Position numbers and translations under genes: made by a program
Shown: positions 1 to 8,177 of the stretch, one piece after another
Position numbering within the stretch: position 1 is the stretch's first letter
How the letters are laid out: every line of letters starts with the position of its first letter
DNA from: JBEKVE01 sp049514335
GTDB lineage: Bacteria > Actinomycetota > Acidimicrobiia > Acidimicrobiales > UBA8190
Direction of reading: 5' to 3'
Assembly: GCA_049514335.1 (NCBI GenBank)
Contig: JBEKVE010000011.1
Coordinates: 1-39,731 of the forward strand
DNA: 39,731 nucleotides
The notes under the pieces: model-generated
What the model saw: the letters and a program-made list of their open reading frames with translations, nothing else
What the model was told of the DNA's origin: nothing
Databases searched by the model: none

Positions 1-1489
1 CGCGTCCCGACCGCAGGGCGAGCGCCTCGGCGATCTGACGCTCACCCACCACGCCGGGAACGGCGTCGAGATCGGCGACGGTGCGCGCCACGCGACGCAC
101 CCGGTGCAGGCCGCGTGCGGAAAGGGTGCCGTCACGCAGCCGGCGCTCGAGCAGGGTGGCGGCGCCGTCGGTGAGCGGCACGATCTCGTCGAGCACATCG
201 GCACGCAGCTCGGCGTTGCACCGCACGCCCCGGGTGGCCGCGACGCGACGGGCGTGGCGGACCCGCGTGGCGACCTCGGCCGACGCCTCCCCGGGGGGCC
301 CACCGAGGAGATCCTCCACCCGGGGTGCGGTGAGGGTGACGGCGAGGTCGAAGCGGTCGAGCAACGGCGCCGAGAGCCGCCGCAGGTAGCGCTCCCGCAT
401 GACGTCGGTGCAGCGGCAGGCGCCGGGGAGACCGCCCTCCCCGCACGGGCACGGGTTCATGGCCGCCACGAGGAGGAAGCGGGCCGGGAGGTCGGCTGCG
501 CCCCGGGCCCGGCGGACCCGGATGACGTGCTCTTCGACCGGCTGGCGCAGGGCGTCGAGCACCGTGGCGGGGAACTCACCCAGCTCGTCGAGGAAGAGCA
601 CCCCGGCGTGGGCGAGCGACACCTCGCCCGGCCGCAGCCACGACGACCCGCCCCCCACGAGCGCCACGTCGGTGGACCCGTGGTGCGGTGCCCGGAACGG
701 CGGGCGACCCGGGAAGCCCGACACACCGACGGTGACGCCGGCGGCGGAGTGGATGCGCAGCACCTCGAGCGCCTCGGGCCGGGTGAGGTCGGGGAGGATG
801 CCGGGCAGCCGGGCGGCGAGCATGGACTTGCCCGAGCCGGGTGGTCCCACCATGAGGAGGTGGTGCCCCCCCGCCGCGGCGATCTCGAGGGCACGTCGTG
901 CCACCGGCTGGCCGCGCACGTCGCGCAGATCGGGCCCGGGCTCGACCACCCGGTCGGACACCGGTGCCTCGATGACGGGCCACGGTGCCGACCCCCGCAG
1001 CATGCGCACCAGATCGGCGAGACGCGCCGCGCCGCGCACGCGCTCCCCCGCCACCAGCGCCGCCTCGGGGGCGGCGTCCGTGGGGACCACCACGTGGTCA
1101 CCGGCGGTGGCGGCCACGAGCGACACCATCCCGGGGACGGTGCGCAGCGACCCGTCGAGGCCCAGCTCTCCCACGAAACCCGTGCTTGCCGCCGAAGCGG
1201 CGGGCAGCGCCTCGGAGGCGACCAGGAGGCCCACGGCGATGGCCAGGTCGAGCCCCGAGCCCGTCTTTCGCACCCCGGAGGGAGCGAGGTTCACCGTGAC
1301 GCGCCGGGCGGGCCAGGGCAGCCCGCTCGACAAGAGGGCGGCACGGACGCGGTCGCGCGACTCTCGCACGGCGGTGTCGGGCAGCCCGACGACGGTGAAG
1401 CCGGGCAGTCCCGACGACACGTGGACCTCGACCGACACAGGACGCCCGTCGACGCCCTGCAGCGTGGCGGATGCGATACAAGCGAGCAC
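1..1489 (-). CDS. comM: YifB/ComM family Mg-chelatase-like AAA+ ATPase (partial, 3' end beyond left edge)
   Basis: This is the N-terminal ~496 residues of a ComM/YifB protein, a hexameric AAA+ helicase that in transformable bacteria promotes branch migration of incoming DNA during recombination. The chosen start is GTG at 1489, giving VLACIASATLQGVDG, which matches the family N-terminus; a GGAG lies about 6 nt upstream. The N-terminal domain carries SSGLPGFTVVGLPDTAVRES. The Walker A motif is GPPGSGKS and the Walker B region is VLFLDELGEF. A Cys-rich stretch, MNPCPCGEGGLPGACRC, follows as is usual in the Mg-chelatase family. The last visible residues, near RRVARTVADLD, belong to the C-terminal lid, and the stop is not in the window. 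In actinobacteria comM usually follows yraN and precedes dprA; here four other genes separate it from yraN. The family assignment is secure. A role in natural transformation is not shown here. Confidence 0.93.
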   Translation of the reverse strand, partial: MLACIASATLQGVDGRPVSVEVHVSSGLPGFTVVGLPDTAVRESRDRVRAALLSSGLPWPARRVTVNLAPSGVRKTGSGLDLAIAVGLLVASEALPAASAASTGFVGELGLDGSLRTVPGMVSLVAATAGDHVVVPTDAAPEAALVAGERVRGAARLADLVRMLRGSAPWPVIEAPVSDRVVEPGPDLRDVRGQPVARRALEIAAAGGHHLLMVGPPGSGKSMLAARLPGILPDLTRPEALEVLRIHSAAGVTVGVSGFPGRPPFRAPHHGSTDVALVGGGSSWLRPGEVSLAHAGVLFLDELGEFPATVLDALRQPVEEHVIRVRRARGAADLPARFLLVAAMNPCPCGEGGLPGACRCTDVMRERYLRRLSAPLLDRFDLAVTLTAPRVEDLLGGPPGEASAEVATRVRHARRVAATRGVRCNAELRADVLDEIVPLTDGAATLLERRLRDGTLSARGLHRVRRVARTVADLDAVPGVVGERQIAEALALRSGR

Positions 1490-1648
1490 GGCATGCTCCG
1501 GTGCTTCGTGCGGCACGGTGGCAGACCGAGCCGCGGGACATGGAGCGGGCCGCTCGTCAGCGCCGGCCACGCGAGGCGCGTGGTGCACCCTACGTGGTGG
1601 CTGTGTCGGAGAGCCGCCGGCGCCTGGAACCGGCGCGTCGGTCTGGTG

Positions 1649-3316
1649 TCAGGCGGCGGTGTCGACCAGGCGAGACGGCTGCTGGCGACGGGCGGCGTCG
1701 GCGGCGAGCCAGGTGCGGTAGCCACCATCGAGGTTGCGAGCCTCGATCCCCAGCTCGTGGAGGAGTGACGTGGCGGTATGGCCCCGCTGGCCCACCTCGC
1801 AGTACACGACGAAGGGGCCGGGTTTCCCGTCGAGCTCCTGGCGCAGTCGGTCGAGGGAGAGGTTGCGCGAGCCGGGGATCGCACCCCGGGCGTGCTCGGT
1901 CTCGGTGCGCACGTCGAGGAGGGTCCACCCCGCCGCCACGAGCGCCGGGATCTCGTCGTAGGCCACGACGTCGCACGCACCGCTGCGCACGTTCTCGGCC
2001 ATGTAGCCGAGCATGTTGACGGGGTCCTTGGCCGACGAGAACGGGGGCGAGTAGGCGAGCTCGAGATCGGCGAGCCCCTCGGCCGGGATGCCGCCCGTCA
2101 TGGCGGTGGCGATGACGTCGATGCGCTTGTCGACGCCGTCGCGGCCGACGGCCTGGGCACCGAGGATGGTGCCGTCGGCGGGGTCGAAGAGGAGCTTGAG
2201 CGCCATGGACTGGCCGCCCGGGTAGTACCCGGCGTGGCTCATGGGGTGGCTGTGCACGGCCCGGTAGGGCCGGCCCGCCGCCGCCAGGCGCTTCTCGCTC
2301 CATCCCGTCATGGCGGCGGCGAGATCGAAGACCTTGACGATGGCGGTGCCGAGCGAAGGGGTGGCGTGGGTGGACAGGCCGCAGATGTGGTCGGCCACGC
2401 GCCGACCCTGGCGGTTGGCGACGTTGGCGAGGGCGATGAGCGAGTGTCCCCCTCCGACCCGGTCCTCCTTCTCGACGGCGTCGCCCACGGCGTAGATGTC
2501 GGGCTCGCTCGTCCGGTTGGCCTCGTCCACCGCGATCCCGCCGTTCGGCCCCAGGGTGAGGCCGGCCCGGCGAGCCAGGCCGACGTCGGGACGCACGCCG
2601 ATGGAGGCCACGACGAGCTCGCCTCCTATCGACCTGCCGTCGGAGAGCGTGATCCCGTCGGGGGTCACGGCGGCGACGGCGACGCCCGTCTCGACCACCA
2701 CCCCGTGGGCGGCGAGCTCCGCCGCCACGAGCACCGCCAGCTCGGGATCGAGGGGGGTGAGGACCTGCTCGGCGGCCTCCACCACGGTGACGGTGATGCC
2801 CCGCCGGGCCAGGTTCTCGGCCGTCTCGAGGCCGATGAACCCGGCACCGATGACGACCGCGCTCCGGGGCCGCCCCGACGCGTCGGCGGCCAGACGCTCG
2901 GCGTCCTCCACCGTCCGCAACCCGCGCACCCGCTCGAAGCCGGGGATGGGAGGGCGCACGGACACCGCACCCGGGCTCAGCACGAGCGTGTCGTAGCCGA
3001 TCGACGCCGTTTCGCCGTCGAGCATGTCGCGCAGGGCCACCGTGTGGCGCACGGGGTCGATGTCCACCACCTCCGTGTCGACGCGAACGTCCAGACGGAA
3101 CCGCTCGGTGAGGCGCTCGGGCGTCTGGAGCAGCAGATCGTCCCCGTCCTCGATCACGCCGCCCACGAAATAGGGAAGGCCGCAGTTGGCGTACGACACG
3201 TGTCCCGACCGCTCGATCACGGTGATCACCGCCGACTCGTCGAGTCGCCGCAGCCGGGTGGCCGTCGACATCCCGCCGGCCACGCCCCCCACGACAACGA
3301 CGCGCCGCGCTGTCAC
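1649..3316 (-). CDS. CoA-disulfide reductase fused to a C-terminal rhodanese domain
   Basis: This is a 555-aa flavoprotein of the CoADR-RHD type. Family members reduce CoA-disulfide, CoA-persulfide or polysulfide with NAD(P)H. The N-terminus VVVVGGVAGGMSTATRLRR is the FAD-binding fold. The single redox Cys lies in SYANCGLPYF (Cys45) and is the hallmark of the one-Cys CoADR class. A second dinucleotide fold is at GAGFIGLETAENL, and the FAD-contacting motif IYAVGDAVE follows. AYSPPFSSAKDPVN is the conserved C-terminal interface element. From about residue 460 a rhodanese domain begins, with its active-site loop CEVGQRG (Cys506). The start is a GTG with no clear ribosome binding site; it overlaps the stop of an unconvincing 35-codon frame upstream. 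Roles in CoA redox balance or sulfur detoxification are inferred from the family. It appears to be transcribed alone, with gaps on both sides. Confidence 0.93.
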   Translation of the reverse strand: MTARRVVVVGGVAGGMSTATRLRRLDESAVITVIERSGHVSYANCGLPYFVGGVIEDGDDLLLQTPERLTERFRLDVRVDTEVVDIDPVRHTVALRDMLDGETASIGYDTLVLSPGAVSVRPPIPGFERVRGLRTVEDAERLAADASGRPRSAVVIGAGFIGLETAENLARRGITVTVVEAAEQVLTPLDPELAVLVAAELAAHGVVVETGVAVAAVTPDGITLSDGRSIGGELVVASIGVRPDVGLARRAGLTLGPNGGIAVDEANRTSEPDIYAVGDAVEKEDRVGGGHSLIALANVANRQGRRVADHICGLSTHATPSLGTAIVKVFDLAAAMTGWSEKRLAAAGRPYRAVHSHPMSHAGYYPGGQSMALKLLFDPADGTILGAQAVGRDGVDKRIDVIATAMTGGIPAEGLADLELAYSPPFSSAKDPVNMLGYMAENVRSGACDVVAYDEIPALVAAGWTLLDVRTETEHARGAIPGSRNLSLDRLRQELDGKPGPFVVYCEVGQRGHTATSLLHELGIEARNLDGGYRTWLAADAARRQQPSRLVDTAA

Positions 3317-3691
3317 GGAAGGACCGCGGTCGCGCCCCTGGGCCGGGGCGGGGAGCCTCCCGACGTGGGCGGCGCGGCACGTGCCACCGCTCCGCCGGGC
3401 ACCGGGTCGCGCCGAGTCATGGGTGCAGTGTGGGTCCCCACCGCGACGAGAGGTAGGGCCCTAGGGCCCGTTTGTCCCACCCCTGCGCTGCTCCGCTTCC
3501 CGACCACCGGCGCAGGAGGCGCCGTCGGCGGGCCGATCGCGGCTCGCATCGGTGGTCCGTCGAGGACATGGTCGGGCGCCCCCGGGTATGACCCCGAATT
3601 GGGGTAGACGCGAGAGCGGGCACCGGGGAACCCGGAACGGGAGCATGGGGGAGCCGGGAACCCGGGAACCGTCTGGGAGCTGGGGCCGCTC
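3317..3691. other. 375-nt intergenic stretch with palindromes and short repeats
   Basis: I see no convincing gene between the CoA-disulfide reductase start and the YihY stop. The stretch holds a perfect 14-bp palindrome (3456-3469), a shorter inverted repeat ACCCC-GAATT-GGGGT (3591-3605), and several near-copies of CCGGGAAC between 3622 and 3670. Since it precedes the reductase gene on the minus strand, it probably contains that gene's promoter and perhaps an operator, but I could not pick a -10/-35 pair with confidence. The YihY transcript would also end in this stretch. Confidence 0.5.
3456..3469. repeat. 14-bp perfect palindrome upstream of the CoA-disulfide reductase gene
   Basis: GGGCCCTAGGGCCC is its own reverse complement. 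It lies about 140 nt upstream of the reductase start on the minus strand. It could be a repressor site or simply a GC-rich palindrome. No regulator gene is adjacent to suggest which protein would bind. Confidence 0.45.
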
Positions 3692-4579
3692 TCAGTCCCC
3701 ACTCCCCGCCGGGCGCGTCCGGGACAGCTCGAAGTCGAGCTCCGCACCGAGCAGGACGGCCATGGCGGTGAGAAACAGCCACAGCAAGAGCGCGGCCACA
3801 CCGGCGAAGGTGCCGTAGGAACGGGACTGGTGGCCGAAGTGGTCGAGGTAGAACGAGAACGCCGCCGACGCCCCCAGCCACCCGAGCGCCGCCACCACCG
3901 CTCCGGAGCTGACCACGCGCAGGCGGGTGCGGGCGTGGTTGGGGCCGATGGCGTAATAGGCGGCCAGGAGCACCATCATGAGTGCCACCGCCCCCGCCCA
4001 CCGGATGAGGGCCCACAGGGCGTCGAATGTGGGTCGGGCGATGGCGAGCGACGAGGGCAGGAGCGACCGCACGGGATCGCCGAGCAGCAGCAGGATCGAG
4101 GCCGCTCCCCCCAGGACCACGGTGCACGCCAACAGGGGCAGAGCCATGATGCGGCGACGGACGAAGCCACGGTCGGCGGTGATCTCGTAGGCGACGTCCA
4201 GCCCGACCTGGAGCGCCGCCATGGACTCCACCCCGCTCCACAGCGCCACCGCCACCGCCACCGCGATCTCGAGACCACCGCCGGCGCCGCGCACCGGGTT
4301 GCGCAGGGCGGCGTCGACGGCCTGAGCGGCCTGGGCGGGCAGCAGCACACCGACGTCGCGCACCACCTCGCGTTCGTGGGCGGCGGAAAGACCGGCCAGC
4401 CCGAGCACAGCCACCGCCGCCACCAGCGCCGGGAAGAGGGCGAGCATCCAGTGGAAGGCCAGGCTGGCGGCATTGGTGGTGATGCGGTCCCGGGCCGACT
4501 GCGCCAGCGTGTTGCGCCCGGCCCGCCACCACAGCCCGACGTCGAGGATCCGACGCCGGGGGTGGGACGGGGGCGCCAT
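3692..4579 (-). CDS. YihY/BrkB family inner-membrane protein
   Basis: This is a 295-aa multi-span membrane protein of the YihY/BrkB family (historically misannotated as RNase BN). The function is not settled. The family features are an amphipathic N-terminal region, then ASLAFHWMLALFPALVAAVAVLG (first span), a long polar loop with the segment VALWSGVESMAALQVGLD, and later spans around LPLLACTVVLGGAASILLLL, AGAVALMMVLLAAYYAIGP and VAALLLWLFLTAMAVLLGAELD. The C-terminal GAELDFELSRTRP is typical. The frame stays open upstream to 4855, but the extra 92 residues are low-complexity and run into the lipoprotein gene in another frame. I therefore start at the ATG at 4579, which gives MAPPSHPRRRILDVGLWW. 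The ribosome binding site is weak. Confidence 0.85.
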   Translation of the reverse strand: MAPPSHPRRRILDVGLWWRAGRNTLAQSARDRITTNAASLAFHWMLALFPALVAAVAVLGLAGLSAAHEREVVRDVGVLLPAQAAQAVDAALRNPVRGAGGGLEIAVAVAVALWSGVESMAALQVGLDVAYEITADRGFVRRRIMALPLLACTVVLGGAASILLLLGDPVRSLLPSSLAIARPTFDALWALIRWAGAVALMMVLLAAYYAIGPNHARTRLRVVSSGAVVAALGWLGASAAFSFYLDHFGHQSRSYGTFAGVAALLLWLFLTAMAVLLGAELDFELSRTRPAGSGD

Positions 4580-4712
4580 GCCCCGATCATCGTTCACATC
4601 GGCGCCATGGACGTCGACCTCGACGCCGCCAGCCCGGCCAACCCGGGCCAACCCGGCCGAGCCGGTGGGACCCGGTGGGCCCGGTGGACGGGGGGCAGAC
4701 GGCGACGGCTCC

Positions 4713-5252
4713 TCAGTGGACGGCCTGGCCGGCGGCGTCGACCGCGTACCAGTAGCCCCCCGCGTCGTTGACGCCCTCGCCGTTGTCCTGTCCCGCCGCG
4801 GTGTCGCCGATCCAGTGGTAGAGCGGCCAGCCGTCGTAGGTGACCTGCAGGACACCGTCGCTGCGCTGCGTGGTCTTCACCAGCGCAGCTTGCGCCCCCG
4901 GGCCCACGTCCGGCGTCGTCACGCCCGTCGGCAGGGTGAGCGGGGGCCAGCGCGACGCGCAGTACCCCGAGCACGTCGACTTCCCGGACTGGCCGTCGGG
5001 CACGAAGAGGTAGAGCGTGAGCCCGTACCCGTCCACGAGCACGTGTCCCAGACCCGCCACCGACGCGGTGCGGACCATGTAGCCCGGACCCGCCGCCCCG
5101 GTGGTGGGGGCACCGCCGGTGGGGATGCCCACGTTGCCGCCCGACCCCCCGCACGCCGCCAGGACCACCGGCGCGCCCAGGAGGACGGCGACGGCCAAGG
5201 AGCCGATCCGACGAGGCGCGCCCACGGACGCGGCATGGTACCGGCCCGCCAC
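4713..5252 (-). CDS. Secreted lipoprotein of the COG4315 repeat family
   Basis: This is a 179-aa predicted lipoprotein. A basic N-terminus (APRRIGS) precedes a hydrophobic stretch and the lipobox VLAAC, so Cys34 would be lipidated and the mature protein anchored outside the membrane. A Gly/Thr/Pro linker follows. Then come two copies of the family repeat: VDGYGLTLYLFVPDGQSG with a Cys pair in CSGYCASRWPPL, and later YDGWPLYHWIGDTAAG with GGYWYAVDAAG. The COG4315 family is of unknown function; the Cys pair may form a disulfide. The start is GTG, preceded by a strong AGGAAGG only 4 nt or so from it, and lies 9 nt after the stop of the enoyl-CoA hydratase-like gene, so the two may be co-transcribed. 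The C-terminus is intact. Confidence 0.85.
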   Translation of the reverse strand: MAGRYHAASVGAPRRIGSLAVAVLLGAPVVLAACGGSGGNVGIPTGGAPTTGAAGPGYMVRTASVAGLGHVLVDGYGLTLYLFVPDGQSGKSTCSGYCASRWPPLTLPTGVTTPDVGPGAQAALVKTTQRSDGVLQVTYDGWPLYHWIGDTAAGQDNGEGVNDAGGYWYAVDAAGQAVH

Positions 5253-5261
5253 CGTCCTTCC

Positions 5262-6050
5262 TCAGCGGCCCTCGAAGCGCGGCTCGCGCTTCTCGGCGAA
5301 GGCCCGCATGGCCTCGGCGGTGTCGGCGGTGCCGAAGTTGATGGTCTGGCACCGGGCCTCGTCCTCGAGAGCCTGGGCCATGCTCACCGACATGGCGTTG
5401 TCGAGGAGGCCCTTGGTCATCGACAAGGCGATGGGCGGCCCCGCCGCCAGGCGCCGGGCCCAGCCGTCCACGAAGGCGTCGAGCTCGTCGTCGGGCACCA
5501 CGCGGTTGACGAAGCCGTAGCCGGCCGCCTCCTCGGCCGACAGCACGTCGGCGAAGTACGCGAGCTCCTTGGCCCGGTGAAGCCCGACGAGCCGGGGCAG
5601 GATCCATGACGAGCCCCCGTCCACCGACAGCCCCCGCTTGGAGAAGATCTCGGAGAACCGGGCGTTGTCCGAGGCGACGATGAGGTCGCACCCGAGCGCC
5701 AGGCTCATCCCCGCCCCGGCGGCGATGCCCCGGACCTTGGCGATGGTGGGCTTGAGCAGCGAGCGCAGGGCCAGCACGACTTGGCCGAAGAACCGCATGC
5801 GCACCAGGTGGGGATCGTCGGGGTCCCCGCTCACGCCCTTGGGGTCCCCGATGTCGGCCCCGGAGCAGAACGCTCCCCCCGCACCGGTCAGTACCACCAC
5901 ACGGTCCTGGCGACGGCGACCGACCTCGGACAGCGTGCGGTGCAGCTCCTGCCACATGAGGCCGTTGCCGGCGTTCTTGCGCTCAGGACGGTTGAGGGTG
6001 ATGGTCACGATGCCCTCGTCGCGCTCCACGATGATCGTCTCGGTGCTCAC
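5262..6050 (-). CDS. Enoyl-CoA hydratase/isomerase family protein (PaaG-like active site)
   Basis: This is a 262-aa crotonase-fold protein. The oxyanion-hole segments are FCSGADIGD (residues 61-69) and AGAGMSLALGCDL (111-123). The two catalytic glutamates of classical enoyl-CoA hydratase are not conserved: the first is replaced in GMSL, and the second position is not Glu. Instead there is Asp144 in LSVDGGSSW, the arrangement seen in PaaG-type ring-epoxide isomerases and some enoyl-CoA isomerases. I therefore favour an isomerase or another crotonase reaction over simple hydration; the substrate is unknown. The frame is open to 6116, but the family start fits GTG at 6050 (MSTETIIVERDEG), with AGGGTG about 6 nt upstream. 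A second GTG at 6059 is possible. It probably heads a short operon with the lipoprotein gene. Confidence 0.88.
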   Translation of the reverse strand: MSTETIIVERDEGIVTITLNRPERKNAGNGLMWQELHRTLSEVGRRRQDRVVVLTGAGGAFCSGADIGDPKGVSGDPDDPHLVRMRFFGQVVLALRSLLKPTIAKVRGIAAGAGMSLALGCDLIVASDNARFSEIFSKRGLSVDGGSSWILPRLVGLHRAKELAYFADVLSAEEAAGYGFVNRVVPDDELDAFVDGWARRLAAGPPIALSMTKGLLDNAMSVSMAQALEDEARCQTINFGTADTAEAMRAFAEKREPRFEGR

Positions 6051-6137
6051 GGGCGACACCCTACCGACCGCCCCGGCAGACCGCCCCGGGTGGCCGGCCC
6101 CGTTGACCGCCCCCATTGGCCGCCCGGCGCACGGTCG

Positions 6138-6512
6138 TCAGAAGGCGTCCTCGAGCACCTCGACCCGCAGGGTCCCGCCCGGGCCGGGGGTGACAGCCGC
6201 CACGTCGAAGCGGATCTGCTGCGCGCCCCGGCTGCCGTGCCCGCTCGACAGCCACCGCGCCGCCAGGCGCCGCAGCCGGCGCTGCTTGGCGGGGGTGACC
6301 GCCTCGAAGGGCGATCCGAAACGGTCCGAGGTGCGCGCCTTCACCTCGCAGAACACGATGACGTCGCCCGAGGCGCTGCGCACCACGACGTCGATCTCAC
6401 CCTCGGGGCAGCGCCAGTTGCGCGCCAGCACCGCGTACGACGCCCGCCGGTACCACGCCACGGCGGCGTCCTCGCCCCGGGTCCCGAGGGTGACCCGCTG
6501 CCCCGGCGCCAT
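6138..6512 (-). CDS. yraN: YraN family (UPF0102) putative endonuclease
   Basis: This is a 124-aa protein of the YraN/UPF0102 family, with a PD-(D/E)XK nuclease-type core. TRGEDAAVAWYRRASYAVLARNW leads into EGEIDVVVRS (acidic residue Asp) and VIVFCEVKAR, which supplies the E-x-K of the nuclease motif. The ATG at 6512 overlaps the TGA of the DUF2469 gene by one base (TGATG), which both fixes the start and suggests translational coupling. The 34 extra residues of the open frame upstream overlap DUF2469 and are rejected. The cellular substrate is unknown. The neighbourhood DUF2469-yraN is the standard actinobacterial order. Confidence 0.92.
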   Translation of the reverse strand: MAPGQRVTLGTRGEDAAVAWYRRASYAVLARNWRCPEGEIDVVVRSASGDVIVFCEVKARTSDRFGSPFEAVTPAKQRRLRRLAARWLSSGHGSRGAQQIRFDVAAVTPGPGGTLRVEVLEDAF

Positions 6513-6805
6513 CAGGTGTCGCGGTCGGGCAGGCGCTCCACGTTGACGTCGCGGAAGGTGAGCACCCGCACGTGGGGCACGAAGCGCGCCGGGCGGTACA
6601 TGTCCCACACCCACGCATCGCTCAGCTCGAGCTCCACGACCGTCGGCGACGACGCGTCGCGCACGGTCACCTTGACCTCGTTGGCGAGGTAGAAGCGGCG
6701 CTCGGTCTCCACCACGTAGCGGAAGAGCGGGAGCACGGTCCGGTACTCCTGGACGAGCGCCAGCTCGATCTCGGCCTCATACCGTTCGAGATCCTCTTCG
6801 CTCAT
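6512..6805 (-). CDS. DUF2469 family protein
   Basis: This is a 97-aa actinobacterial protein with the highly conserved features of DUF2469. They are the start MSEEDLERYEAEIELALVQE, the core VVETERRFYLANEV, the segment ELSDAWVWDMYRPARFV and the end VRVLTFRDVNVERL. The function is unknown. The family is almost restricted to actinobacteria and sits beside yraN and usually rnhB, so it helps to identify the lineage. Here rnhB is missing and the gene directly follows rplS, after 69 nt. The stop overlaps the yraN start. Confidence 0.95.
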   Translation of the reverse strand: MSEEDLERYEAEIELALVQEYRTVLPLFRYVVETERRFYLANEVKVTVRDASSPTVVELELSDAWVWDMYRPARFVPHVRVLTFRDVNVERLPDRDT

Positions 6806-6874
6806 CGTCCCTGGGCCACCGTCATCGTCCCCGGGCCACCGTGACCCGCGAACGGGCCCGGCACCGCATCCGCA

Positions 6875-7228
6875 CTAGGTGCGCGCCGCCCGCTTCTCTT
6901 TGATCTTGGCGGCCTTCCCCACCCGGCCGCGCAGGTAGTAGAGCTTCGCCCGCCGGACATCGCCCCGGGTGACGACTTCGATCCTGGCCAGGATGGGCGA
7001 GTGGACGGGGAACGTCCGCTCCACCCCCACGCCGAAGCTGACCTTGCGCACGGTGAAGGTCTCGCGGGCGCCGGTGCCCTGGCGGCGGATGACCGCACCC
7101 TGGAAGACCTGGTTGCGCTCCCGGTTGCCCTCCACCACCCGCACGTGCACCTTGAGCGTGTCGCCGGGTCGGAAATCGGGGACGTCGTCTCGGAGGCTCT
7201 CGCGGTCGACGATGTCGGTGGGATTCAT
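6875..7228 (-). CDS. rplS: 50S ribosomal protein L19
   Basis: This is a 117-aa L19, which lies at the 30S-50S interface. It shows the expected [52 protein letters not shown] and [20 protein letters not shown] with a basic C-terminus. The ATG at 7228 has GAAGGGA about 7 nt upstream. The 45 codons upstream in the same frame are low-complexity and rejected. It follows trmD, as in the widespread rpsP-rimM-trmD-rplS operon, but 135 nt separate the two, enough for an extra promoter. Confidence 0.97.
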   Translation of the reverse strand: MNPTDIVDRESLRDDVPDFRPGDTLKVHVRVVEGNRERNQVFQGAVIRRQGTGARETFTVRKVSFGVGVERTFPVHSPILARIEVVTRGDVRRAKLYYLRGRVGKAAKIKEKRAART

Positions 7229-7363
7229 GGCGCGTCCCTTCACGGGGTAGTGCTCCGAGCGGCCCGAGCAGCGCCGCCGGGGCCACCGATGTCGACGGGG
7301 CGGCCGAACCGTACAGAGCCTGCCGGAGCGCACAGGATAGCCGCCCACCGGACCGGGCCGCAC

Positions 7364-8152
7364 CTAGGCCCCGGCGGGAGGATCCTCAGGCACGGCCCCC
7401 GACTCGGTTCCGGACGAGGGCTCGGGCCATTCCTCGAGCAGGCGGCGGTCGTGCGCGCTCAGGCCCCCCTGGGCGTCGAGCAGGTCGGGGCGACGCGCCA
7501 GGGTGTGGCGCAGGGCCATGGCCCGCCGCCAGCGGGCGATGCGTCCGTGGTCCCCGGTGAGCAGCACGTCGGGAACCGCCCAGCCCCGGTACACGGCGGG
7601 ACGGGTGTACTGCGGGTACTCGAGGAGGCCCGAGGTGAAGCTCTCGTCGGCGGCCGAGGCGTCGTTGCCCATGACCCCCGGCACCAGACGCGCCACCGCC
7701 TCCACCACCGTGAGCGCCGCCACCTCCCCCCCGCCGAGCACGTAGTCGCCCACCGACAGCTCGCCGTCGACGAGGTGGTCGGCCACCCTGGCGTCGACGC
7801 CCTCGTAGCGCCCGCACAGCAGGGAGAACCCCCCTGACGCGCCGGTGCGCAGCTCGGCCAGCTCCTCCACCACGGACTGGTCCAGCCGCCGCCCGGCCGG
7901 GCTCAACAGGTACAGGGGTCGCGGCGGTGCCACCGCCTCCACCGCCTCGAAGATCGGACCGGGGGCGAGGACCATGCCCGCGCCCCCGCCGAAGGGGGCG
8001 TCGTCGACGGACCGGCGGGGATCGCCGGCCCCGGCGCGCAGGTCGTGCACGCGCACCTCGACGATGCCGTTGCGCCGCCCCCGGCCGATGAGCGAGCCCT
8101 CCAGGAAGTGCTCCAGGAGGTCGGGGAAGATGGTGAAGACGTCGATGCGCAC
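7364..8152 (-). CDS. trmD: tRNA (guanine-N1)-methyltransferase
   Basis: This is a 262-aa TrmD of the SPOUT class, which makes m1G37 in tRNAs and so prevents +1 frameshifting. Visible motifs include MRIDVFTIFPDLLEHFLEGS at the start, DDAPFGGGAGMVL (conserved substrate loop), LLCGRYEGVDARV and the trefoil-knot SAM site GDYVLGGGEVAAL. LLEYPQYTRP and VLLTGDHGRIARWRR are also family-typical. The start is GTG at 8152, with GAGGG about 8 nt upstream. The open frame extends upstream into rimM and is not used there. It is 25 nt downstream of rimM in the classic operon. Confidence 0.96.
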   Translation of the reverse strand: MRIDVFTIFPDLLEHFLEGSLIGRGRRNGIVEVRVHDLRAGAGDPRRSVDDAPFGGGAGMVLAPGPIFEAVEAVAPPRPLYLLSPAGRRLDQSVVEELAELRTGASGGFSLLCGRYEGVDARVADHLVDGELSVGDYVLGGGEVAALTVVEAVARLVPGVMGNDASAADESFTSGLLEYPQYTRPAVYRGWAVPDVLLTGDHGRIARWRRAMALRHTLARRPDLLDAQGGLSAHDRRLLEEWPEPSSGTESGAVPEDPPAGA

Positions 8153-8177
8153 GGGACGGGCCCTCGCTGTCTCGGGG

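Noticed and set aside
3313..3420. 35-codon frame whose TGA overlaps the CoA-disulfide reductase GTG
   Set aside because: The stop/start overlap looks like coupling, but the peptide is low-complexity with no ribosome binding site seen, and such overlaps arise easily in this DNA.
4580..4855. 92-residue N-terminal extension of the YihY-type protein
   Set aside because: Low-complexity Pro/Thr/Arg sequence that overlaps the end of the lipoprotein gene; family alignment starts near MAPPSHPRRRILD.
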